DNA from: RGIG8748 sp045539515
Lineage (GTDB): Bacteria; Bacillota; Clostridia; UMGS1810
NCBI GenBank assembly: GCA_045539515.1
Contig: JAZQFN010000083.1
Coordinates: forward strand, 1 to 64,000
Reading direction: 5' to 3'
Length of the DNA stretch: 64,000 nt
In this document: piece after piece, positions 56,401-64,000 of the stretch
Position numbering within the stretch: position 1 is the first letter of the stretch
Layout: each line of letters opens with the position of its first letter
Program-made: the position numbers and the translations under genes
The notes under the pieces: model-generated
What the model was told of the DNA's origin: nothing
What the model saw: the letters and a program-made list of their open reading frames with translations, nothing else
The model's database searches: none

Positions 56401-56672
56401 GCTTTCAGCTCCTTGAGTGCATCATCGACATCACTGTATTTTTTGATATCCGGGTTACTGATAAGTTGTTTGGCTTCCAAGAGGGCTGCAACTGTTTCAG
56501 CATTAGGAGTATTTACAGTAATATCAAATGGAATACAACCTTCCCTTACAGATTGACGCAAGAAAATATTGAAAGCGGTAGTCATATTCATGCCTAACTC
56601 TGAAAAAAGCAAATCTGCCTGAGACTTAAGGTCGCTGTCAATTCTAAAACTAACACTTGTCGTTGTGGACAT
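56397..56672 (-). CDS. dinJ: DinJ/RelB-type antitoxin
   Basis: 91 aa from ATG 56672 (GGAGTGG upstream on the minus strand; an earlier in-frame start further upstream lies before the promoter). The N-terminal ribbon-helix-helix VSFRIDSDLKSQADLLFSELGMNMTTAFNIFLRQ binds DNA; the C-terminal part (SNPDIKKYSDVDDALKELKA) would wrap the toxin. It stays intact although the toxin frame is broken, so it could still act as a repressor or neutralise related toxins elsewhere. Confidence 0.9.
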   Translation of the reverse strand: MSTTTSVSFRIDSDLKSQADLLFSELGMNMTTAFNIFLRQSVREGCIPFDITVNTPNAETVAALLEAKQLISNPDIKKYSDVDDALKELKA

Positions 56673-56696
56673 AAAACCACTCCTTTCTATAAATAT

Positions 56697-56725
56697 ATTG
56701 TAGCACATTAAAATGCTGTTGTCAA
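56697..56725 (-). promoter_or_regulatory. Promoter of the antitoxin-toxin operon
   Basis: On the minus strand TTGACA (56720-56725), 17 bases, TACAAT (56697-56702). TAGCAC (56701-56706) and GTGCTA around 56735 form flanking inverted half-sites, as expected for autoregulation by a ribbon-helix-helix antitoxin. Confidence 0.75.
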
Positions 56726-56823
56726 GCTGTTGTAGTGCTAATGGCATTATAAATTCATGCAATGTATTGATAATATAGTATATGCAAAAACACAAACTCT
56801 AATCACTATTCAGGAGGTAATTT

Positions 56824-59800
56824 ATGAAAAAAACACTACTCATAGCATTGATTATCCTTTCTATGCTGTCCGGAACCTGCTATGCAGGATTTTACGATGT
56901 GGTAAATCTAAACGGAACCACCATAGTAGACGACACCAATGTCTTAAAGTCAAAGACGTTGACCGAGGGCATAGCCACATACGACTGCCCCATAGACACA
57001 CCTGTAAACAAGGTGGCAAATATGACCTACGCCGATTATATTGATTATGTTAATGAATACTACGGTCATAAGATAGGTGATGAGGGTTATATAGAAGGTT
57101 CGGGCGTTGTAGCCGGTACTGAAAAAATCAGCGGAAGCTCCTTCCTCTACGACAACACCTTTGCCATAGGCGGCAACATGGGTGCAGAAGGTACCCGAAG
57201 AAAGATTAACTACATAGCACCTAAGTTTGTTTTCTATAAAAATCTCTACAGACTCTATGGAAGCATTGCCTTAAATCAGCTTAACAACGGCAACGGCGGT
57301 TGGTTTACCGGTGGTCTGTACTTTGGCACAGACACCAACAAAGCATCTCTGGCTCAAAGCTACAACACCATGGCAGGTACCGACAAGCTTCCTCCCGTAC
57401 CATGGTTTACTGCTGTTATGAACAAAAAGGGTACCGTGTATGTTAACTCATATAGCGAGCTTCCTCATCTGGTAGGAGAGGGCTACTCACTTTTATCCTC
57501 CGGAACGGAAGTATATACAGGTATTGATTCCAACAACAACAACGGCAAGGTTTCAGGCCCCACATATGTATACTATAAGGTATTTGAAAAGGGCGAAACT
57601 GTGGAAATCTTTAACCCTGCCAATGGAGATATATCGGGACATCCCCCTGCGTGGTTCTTCTCCACAGGAATCCCCGATACATATGCTTACGAATACGGCA
57701 AAAAGTCAAGCAGCGTAGTAGCTACAAGCTTTAACAGCACCGTTACCAACGGTATTCTCTACAAAGGCCTTTTTGCCGACGAAGAAGCCTCCTCCGATAC
57801 AACCGGCGGCAGATGGGTGTCCGATTATAATCCTCTGGGCTCCGGTCAGAGAATTGCTTCCATTGAGGACAAAACCCTTGAAGGATGTGAGTATTTTACA
57901 TTCTCCATAAACAACAGAAGCAAGTTCGGTACTCTTGGGGGTAACTTACTTGAATTTAAGGTAGATAAGCCCTGCGATGTGGTAATCCTCACCGTAGAAG
58001 ACGACAAGGATGCAGTATTTTCCGGCTATACCAGAACTACGGGTGTATCCGGTATTACCGGTATGTATCCTGCGTTAAATGTAATGAATACTCTCTCCAA
58101 AATGGGCATACCCTATACCGATATATCCATAGATATGGTAAACGACCTGTACAAAAGCAGCAACCTTACCTTTAAGCAGGTCTACAACAAGTGGCTTTCG
58201 GATTACTTCCCGGGTGCTACCGCAGAAGAACTTCTTTCGGCTATAAACACAGCCTCTAATGCTTCAAGCATTAAGGCAAATATATTTGAAACCGTAGATT
58301 CAGTATCTTCGGTTGCCGGCACAGACAACAAGTTTGTATACAATGTTACTCACACCAAAATCTACAAAGCGGGCGACACAGTTACAATTCCCGACCCCAC
58401 GGGCAAGTCAGGTTTTGAAAGACCTATAGTTGTAGCCATAAGACCGGGCTATACCTCTGAGGCTCCGGCTCTTCCATCCACATTCACATCTCTTGATGCC
58501 AAAATAGGCAACAGATCACACTTCAAGCCTGCTCACCAGTACGGCTCCATGCAGAATCCTCCCGATTTTACATGGCCGCTGATAGATAATGCCTATTCCT
58601 ACGACATAGTGGTTTGTGCCGACCAAGAGCTTAATAATGTGGTGTATTCCAAAAACGAAATCAAGTATCCATACTACAACTTCCCCTATGCTTTTGAGCC
58701 GGGCACCTACTGGTGGGCTGTGCGTTTCCGCACAACCGACGGCGGTAAACCTTCCAATTGGTCTGTGGCAAGGAGATTTCGCATAGACCCTTCGGCTCAC
58801 GAATATCTTGTACCCGAGGATTTCGGTTCTGTGGTATCCGCTGTGCCTGAAAGCCATCCCAGAATATGGTTCAATAGTGACACCATAGATGATTTCAAAG
58901 CTCTTAAAAACACTCCCGAAGGGTACACTGTCTATCAAAAGATGGTTAGCCTGACGAAGAGCTACATGAAAAAGGACCCCTTGGTGGAAGAACCCGAGTA
59001 CGGTGCTTCCAACGCAACGGGTAACTCCACAACCATGGGTTACGCTGCACAAAATGCGGCACTTTGCTACATTCTTACCGATGACGAAGACGAAAAGAAA
59101 AAATACGGTGATTATGCAGTCAAAATTCTTATGGAAATGTCCGCCTGGGATATGGATAACGGCGGTTCGGCTTTTAACAGCAACGACCAGGCATTCTTTG
59201 AATTTACTATGAGAAGCTCCATGGCATACGACTGGATGTACAACTATATGACACCTGAGCAGAGAACCACCATTTTGCAAATGCTTGTGGACAGATTCGA
59301 CTATCTTAACAACATCGTAAGTGGCGGTAAAGGTCACCTTGGTGCATTAAGAGTAGAGCCCTTTAACTCTCATCTCTGGTCATATATCGGCTACTACGGC
59401 ATACTCTGTCTTGCCCTCCTTCATGATGTAGACGGTGTTGATGATTATTTTACCCAGATGCTTGAGCTTAATTCGGCACACCTTCCGCCCATGTCCATAG
59501 AAGACGGCGGTTGGAGCAAGGGTACGGCTTACTGGACCTATGCCTTTAGCCGTGACAAGTGGTTTATGGATACCATGAAGTATGCCGGTTATATAGATTA
59601 CTACGACAAAGCCTGGGCAAGAAATGAACTTAACTGGGTGCTGTATATGTACCCCGACAATTCCTATGGCTCCTTCGGTGATGAAGCCGGTATGACAAGA
59701 CCCGGCACGCATCACATAATGGGTCTTTCAAAGCTTGGTAAGTTTACAGATAACCCCGTGGCTTACTGGCTCAGAAACCGCATAGGCAATATATCCGCAC

Positions 59801-62800
59801 AGTACGGCTCCGGTGCATTTGATGCTATTATATACGCAGATACCGCAGCAGAAGAAGGAGAGGCCCCCAACGATTACCCCAACGCTCACGTGTTTACAGA
59901 CCAGGGCATGGTAGCTATGCATTCTTCCATAGTAGGTCCCGACAGAACCTCTCTGTATTTCAGAAGCGGTCAGTACGGCTCCTACAACCATATGCACGCC
60001 GACCAGAACGCCTTTATGATTGAACATAACGGCAACCGTCTTGCTACCAAGAGCGGTTTCTACGATAGCTATCATTCCACCCACGACAAAGGCTTTACAC
60101 GTCAGACCTTCGCCCACAACACTGTTACCTACAATGGCGGTTACGGTCAGAAGGATGACTCCAAGGATGCCAACGGTAAGATTGAACAGTTCGTTACACA
60201 TCACAGATTCGATGCAGCCGTAGGTAATGCCGCCAATGCTTATGTGGGTAATGTAGACAAATTCGACAGAAGCATCATCTATTTAAGACCCGACTCATAC
60301 ATTGTGGTAGATGAGCTGGCAAACGATACTGCCCAGACCTATGAGTGGCGGCTTAATTCTCCCAGCGATACTATGACAGTGGAGGGCAAAACAGCCCACG
60401 TGGCAAACGGAGATTCCAATCTTAATGTGGAAATGATGTATCCCAATGACATTGCCGACGGCGTGTTTGAAAATAACTACATAAATCCCTCCGACGGAGT
60501 GGAATATTACCCCGACACTAACAGCTACAAGGTAACAGAGGAAACTGCGGCAGCAGGCTTCGACAGAGTTCACTTCCAGACTCCTTCCGCACTCAGTACC
60601 ACCATTGTGGCAGCTATGAATGTAAACGAAGGCACAAAGAGGGAGTTTACCAAAACAGAAGGAACCAATTACATAAAGCTTACCTTAGAGGGTGACGACA
60701 CAGTGGTGTATGTTTGCACCTCGCAGGATGCGGAAGTTACCACAGATAACGGCTACACCTTTAAGGGTACTGCTCTTGTGGCAGGCTCCACCACCATAAT
60801 GCTTGTTAACGGTACATCACTTTCCTACGGCGGAAGTGATATTATAGAGGAAACAACAGAGCCAATTACTTTTGTAATTGGTGAAGGTCAGATGTCACTC
60901 GGATGTGATGATGTTGTTGTTGTTAAGATAAACAAATCCAATAGCGGCATAACAAAGTACCTCCCCGAAACACTTAAAGTTTCTGAAAGCTCCTTTGACA
61001 CATCCACTATTACTGACACCAACTTAAGAGCTATAGAAGCCTATAACGGTGAGCCCCACGGTTCTATGGGTATAATGCTTGACTACACAGATTCTGCCTT
61101 TACCCTTTATGCCGACAAGGGTCAGTATATGCTCCTTACCGAGGATAACTCCGTTGTAAATGCCCAGCAGCTTACTCCCGAAAACATTTTAGTGGAAGAC
61201 CTTGGTGGCAATATGGCATCAATATCCTGGACCAATCCCATAGACGGTACACTTACTGATGCCGAGATTAACGGTGAGCTTTATAAAAACATTACTTCAC
61301 CTTTTGAATATAACTATGGTGATGTCGAAAGAGTAAGTGTAAAGCTTCGCGGCAGAATGTACAACCTTACAAGTTCATGGGCAGACGAAGAAATTATGTA
61401 CCCGGGCCACAAGCTTGACATTTCTTTTGTTAAGTATACAGACAACGGCGACGGTACCGTAGGTGCACAGCTTAAGGTAGCCAATAATTCATCTTCCGGT
61501 GTGTTAAGATGCAAGGCTATAGTTGCTTCCTACAATGAAGCCGGCGAGGTTGTAAATACCGAGCATACCAATATATATTCCATATCAAAAAATACAGAAA
61601 AGTTATTTGAGCTTACAATAGATGCTACAGATGCCGCAAGCTACAAGGCATTTGTATGGAACAGCACCGGCAATATTCATATGGTGAAGGGTGCAACAGC
61701 CGAAGGGGATTTTGCAGCCGACAGCGGAGCAGAAGGCACATACGTGTCATCTGCCAGGGTTGCAACAGCTTTCTGTAAAATTACCAACGGCTACCTCTAT
61801 ACCAACCTCCACGGCAGACCCGGAGATGACTATTCCGAGATAAACGGCGGAAGAATCGCCGCAAACTATCCTGCAAATGCAAAGCAGTATCATGAGATAT
61901 CCTATGTTGACGAAAGTCTTGAGGGGTATGATTACTTTACATTTAATGCAGGTAATCACGTATTATCCGACTACGATTCCATTTTGAGTTTTGACATTGC
62001 CGAGGATTCTGAGGTGATAATACTGTCTACTAAAGACCTGGAATTTGAAGGCTTTGATGCAGAGCAGAACTCCGGTGGATGGCTAATATCCAGATATATG
62101 AATAAAAACTTAACCGATGCATTAAGAATAATAGGCATTACACCTACCTACGGCATAGCTGCAGAATTTGACGAAGACCGCACTGACGGTGATGTTTCAA
62201 GCTTTGTCCAAAAGTATATTACCCCCGCATACGCTTTGGCATCCGAAGAAACAAGAAAAGCTTTTGATGCCAAATGGGAGGTTGTTATAACTCCCAATTC
62301 CGAAGACGATATTCCTACGGCAATTTCACAGAGTACCTACAACAGAAAGTATTCCAGAGTTTATGCTCTTGAGGACGGTGCAGACAGCTTCAGAGTTACC
62401 ATACCCAGGGAAACAATCGGCAATGACCCCAGAAACATTGTTGTAGTGGTTAAGCCCTACAACAGAAGTGCAAATTCCAGGGATACATCAATTTGTGTTC
62501 CTCTTGCTAAGGCGGCTTCCTCCAATGCACAGCCTTCTCTTAAAGCTGTGGAAATAGACGGCGAGGAAATAGCCATATCTGATTTTACAGATAATGCATA
62601 CGCTTATGAGCTTACCGGTGAAGAAGCAATCCTCCCTGTAGTAAAGGGAATAACTTCCGACAACGGACTTTATGCTTCCACCGATTACGACATAGCAAAA
62701 GACGGACTCACAGCTACAGCAACAATTACCGTAAAGAATCTCTTTACAAATGCCGAGCCTGCGGTATATACGGTAAATATTACTTTGGACACCTCTATGG

Positions 62801-63420
62801 GTGCCGATGTAATAAAAGACCATGTATCTAACTTCAAAATTCTTCCCGAGGGTGCTGAAAAGACCTTTATCTTAGGCCCCGGCACAGGTGGCAGCTATTC
62901 CGACAGGCTTACTCACGATTACCTTACCCAGAGCGGTCCTACGCCTTCCGATGCAAGCCCCTACAGCATAAACCAGCAGAGAACCTTTGGTGTTACCAAT
63001 GAAATCCTCGGACTTGAAAACTCATTCTACTTAAGAATGCCCGACCAGGATGTTATAGACGACTATCTTGCAACATCCGACCTGTGGGCAGGCGGCGAAG
63101 GTATGGATGATGTAGCGTGGATGCAGTTTAAGGTGAACAAGGATTGTGATGTTGTTATTGTTCCCGGTACAGAAGTTCCGAGGTTTGTGACTTTGGAAGA
63201 AAACAGCTGGTTTAAAACAAACCTTAATGATTATGCTTTTACTCTTAACAGACATAATTACGATAATTCATACACCAATTATACCAACAGGTCTAAAAAG
63301 GTTATGTATGTTAAGTCCTTTAAGGCAGGCGACACTGTAACACTTTACAATGCAAATAACGGAAAGTATCATTCTTCTTATGATGCACCTCCATACTTTG
63401 CTTTTGTAAGAGTGAAATAA
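56824..63420 (+). CDS. Giant multimodular secreted heparinase II/III-like lyase
   Basis: 2198 aa, start behind AGGAGGT. A signal peptide (1-20) precedes a NLNGTTIVD module (22-285), a HEVYYADES-type module (about 290-540), an FN3-like DUF4962 region (555-670, QNPPDFTWP), HPRIWFN at about 678, an alpha/alpha toroid (700-990) and a heparinase II/III beta-sandwich (about 1010-1360). FN3 (about 1447-1525), Ig-like (1532-1615, ending YKAFVWNS), a second HEVYYADES-type module (1618-1873), a cadherin-like domain (1900-1988) and a FILGPGTG module (1992-2198) follow. Candidate catalytic residues are His850 (EPFNSHLW), Tyr903/Tyr906 (GTAYWTY) and His1056/His1058 (NHMHADQ), the same type as the lyase at 47295. 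The substrate is probably an acidic polysaccharide. No SLH repeat is present. Confidence 0.85.
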   Translation: MKKTLLIALIILSMLSGTCYAGFYDVVNLNGTTIVDDTNVLKSKTLTEGIATYDCPIDTPVNKVANMTYADYIDYVNEYYGHKIGDEGYIEGSGVVAGTEKISGSSFLYDNTFAIGGNMGAEGTRRKINYIAPKFVFYKNLYRLYGSIALNQLNNGNGGWFTGGLYFGTDTNKASLAQSYNTMAGTDKLPPVPWFTAVMNKKGTVYVNSYSELPHLVGEGYSLLSSGTEVYTGIDSNNNNGKVSGPTYVYYKVFEKGETVEIFNPANGDISGHPPAWFFSTGIPDTYAYEYGKKSSSVVATSFNSTVTNGILYKGLFADEEASSDTTGGRWVSDYNPLGSGQRIASIEDKTLEGCEYFTFSINNRSKFGTLGGNLLEFKVDKPCDVVILTVEDDKDAVFSGYTRTTGVSGITGMYPALNVMNTLSKMGIPYTDISIDMVNDLYKSSNLTFKQVYNKWLSDYFPGATAEELLSAINTASNASSIKANIFETVDSVSSVAGTDNKFVYNVTHTKIYKAGDTVTIPDPTGKSGFERPIVVAIRPGYTSEAPALPSTFTSLDAKIGNRSHFKPAHQYGSMQNPPDFTWPLIDNAYSYDIVVCADQELNNVVYSKNEIKYPYYNFPYAFEPGTYWWAVRFRTTDGGKPSNWSVARRFRIDPSAHEYLVPEDFGSVVSAVPESHPRIWFNSDTIDDFKALKNTPEGYTVYQKMVSLTKSYMKKDPLVEEPEYGASNATGNSTTMGYAAQNAALCYILTDDEDEKKKYGDYAVKILMEMSAWDMDNGGSAFNSNDQAFFEFTMRSSMAYDWMYNYMTPEQRTTILQMLVDRFDYLNNIVSGGKGHLGALRVEPFNSHLWSYIGYYGILCLALLHDVDGVDDYFTQMLELNSAHLPPMSIEDGGWSKGTAYWTYAFSRDKWFMDTMKYAGYIDYYDKAWARNELNWVLYMYPDNSYGSFGDEAGMTRPGTHHIMGLSKLGKFTDNPVAYWLRNRIGNISAQYGSGAFDAIIYADTAAEEGEAPNDYPNAHVFTDQGMVAMHSSIVGPDRTSLYFRSGQYGSYNHMHADQNAFMIEHNGNRLATKSGFYDSYHSTHDKGFTRQTFAHNTVTYNGGYGQKDDSKDANGKIEQFVTHHRFDAAVGNAANAYVGNVDKFDRSIIYLRPDSYIVVDELANDTAQTYEWRLNSPSDTMTVEGKTAHVANGDSNLNVEMMYPNDIADGVFENNYINPSDGVEYYPDTNSYKVTEETAAAGFDRVHFQTPSALSTTIVAAMNVNEGTKREFTKTEGTNYIKLTLEGDDTVVYVCTSQDAEVTTDNGYTFKGTALVAGSTTIMLVNGTSLSYGGSDIIEETTEPITFVIGEGQMSLGCDDVVVVKINKSNSGITKYLPETLKVSESSFDTSTITDTNLRAIEAYNGEPHGSMGIMLDYTDSAFTLYADKGQYMLLTEDNSVVNAQQLTPENILVEDLGGNMASISWTNPIDGTLTDAEINGELYKNITSPFEYNYGDVERVSVKLRGRMYNLTSSWADEEIMYPGHKLDISFVKYTDNGDGTVGAQLKVANNSSSGVLRCKAIVASYNEAGEVVNTEHTNIYSISKNTEKLFELTIDATDAASYKAFVWNSTGNIHMVKGATAEGDFAADSGAEGTYVSSARVATAFCKITNGYLYTNLHGRPGDDYSEINGGRIAANYPANAKQYHEISYVDESLEGYDYFTFNAGNHVLSDYDSILSFDIAEDSEVIILSTKDLEFEGFDAEQNSGGWLISRYMNKNLTDALRIIGITPTYGIAAEFDEDRTDGDVSSFVQKYITPAYALASEETRKAFDAKWEVVITPNSEDDIPTAISQSTYNRKYSRVYALEDGADSFRVTIPRETIGNDPRNIVVVVKPYNRSANSRDTSICVPLAKAASSNAQPSLKAVEIDGEEIAISDFTDNAYAYELTGEEAILPVVKGITSDNGLYASTDYDIAKDGLTATATITVKNLFTNAEPAVYTVNITLDTSMGADVIKDHVSNFKILPEGAEKTFILGPGTGGSYSDRLTHDYLTQSGPTPSDASPYSINQQRTFGVTNEILGLENSFYLRMPDQDVIDDYLATSDLWAGGEGMDDVAWMQFKVNKDCDVVIVPGTEVPRFVTLEENSWFKTNLNDYAFTLNRHNYDNSYTNYTNRSKKVMYVKSFKAGDTVTLYNANNGKYHSSYDAPPYFAFVRVK

Positions 63421-63435
63421 AATGTTTTAATCTTT

Positions 63436-63462
63436 CTTTGACGGGATTAAATCCCGTCAAAG
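63436..63462 (+). terminator. Hairpin terminator after the 2198-aa gene
   Basis: CTTTGACGGGAT (63436-63447), loop TAA, ATCCCGTCAAAG (63451-63462). Perfect 12-bp stem; no strong T-run follows. Confidence 0.6.
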
Positions 63463-63657
63463 GGGGATTATTTGAATTTGTTATACAGGTTTATTTAATA
63501 AAATAGGTTTGTATAATGAGTTTAAATTGAAATTTGTTTATAACAAATTTCAATAAGTAATAAGGAATATGTAATAGTGAAGAAGTATGGTGCAAATTCG
63601 CTTTGGCGGATTTGAAAAGATAAATTGACATTTGTAGGGTTGGCACAGCCCAAAAAA

Positions 63658-63836
63658 TGTCATCCTGAATGAAACAAAGTGAAGTGAAGGATCTCAAGTT
63701 TACAGTTGTTATCAATTGAGGGGAAGGTGTCAGCCAAAGGTTGACGGATGAGGTGGTACGACCACTTACAATACGCCACTAAAGTTGGCTACACCTCACC
63801 ACCGCCTGCGGCGGAGCCTCTCCTCAAGGAGAAGCC
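63658..63836. repeat. Two interspersed-repeat types side by side
   Basis: 63658-63695: TGTCATCCTGAATGAAACAA then GTGAAGTGAAGGATCTC, an arm of the TGTCAT family. 63716-63836: starts TTGAGGGGAAGGTGTCAGCC, contains GACGGATGAGGTGG and CCACCTC-like inverted pieces, and ends CTCCTCAAGGAGAAG, a second repeat family with inverted ends. No coding capacity. Confidence 0.6.
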
Positions 63837-64000
63837 TTCCGCCCTATTGTTAACAAACGCAATAAGGAGACCAACTATGATTTGTCAATAGAAAAATGAA
63901 AACTTTTTAAAAAATTTTGTATAGCTAAAAAAGTGTATAGCAAACAAAGCATTCTTTAAAATGCTTTTTGAAAATTGAATATAGTTAAGGTAAGACTTAG
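63837..64000 (+). other. AT-rich end of window with hairpin and leader-like sequence
   Basis: No gene. AAAGCATT/AATGCTTT hairpin with TTTTT (63946-63968) is followed by GAAAATTGAATATAGTTAAG. TTTGAAAA-TTGAA next to a small terminator-like hairpin resembles leaders and spacers of Firmicute rRNA operons; the gene itself would be outside the window. Confidence 0.3.

Noticed and set aside
262..63420. Cellulosome (cohesin/dockerin) system
   Set aside because: No dockerin calcium-loop repeats or cohesin domains are visible in any of the large proteins.

Overview
The window looks like a chromosomal piece of a Gram-positive anaerobe of class Clostridia. Genes start after strong AGGAGG-type ribosome binding sites, the envelope proteins carry S-layer homology (SLH) repeats, and the background genes (uvrBA, FHA-FtsW/RodA, YitT, LplB/YtcP-type permeases, YesN-type AraC regulator) are typical of Firmicutes. 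A polysaccharide-degrading gut lineage fits, but the genus cannot be fixed from the sequence.

Left arm (262-18523). Four tightly spaced genes encode secreted proteins: a modular SLH protein (1445 aa), a second protein with N-terminal SLH repeats (928 aa), a beta-sandwich/copper-amine-oxidase-N-like protein (377 aa) and a DUF4962 + heparinase II/III-like lyase (1143 aa). After a terminator and a 101-bp inverted-repeat element comes a separately promoted 2080-aa lyase with many accessory modules.

Middle (18524-35678). This is mostly housekeeping: uvrB-uvrA, an FHA protein and an FtsW/RodA family protein; an acyl-CoA synthetase with a TetR regulator and a clear operator; a PutP-type Na+/solute symporter; a YitT protein. 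Next come a divergent YesN-like regulator, two binding-protein-dependent sugar-type permeases without binding protein or ATPase, and an AraC regulator. Two copies of a 45-bp promoter-linked repeat lie between the regulator and the permeases.

Right arm (36058-63420). A 1700-aa secreted protein made of four copies of one module is followed by a second version of the four-gene cassette in the same order (41617-50819). Then come a GIY-YIG nuclease gene bracketed by interspersed-repeat arms, a 1285-aa multimodular secreted protein, a DinJ/YafQ-type antitoxin-toxin pair whose toxin frame holds an in-frame TGA, and a 2198-aa modular lyase.

Together the two arms suggest a cell-surface system for cutting an acidic (uronate-containing) polysaccharide. 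SLH proteins would anchor to the wall, four lyases would cut, and several apparently uncharacterised repeated modules would bind substrate or hold the parts together. The permeases and AraC regulators may import and sense the products. The duplicated cassette and the shared module families are the most unusual content. Intergenic DNA is rich in short MITE-like repeats with TGTCAT...ATGACA ends.
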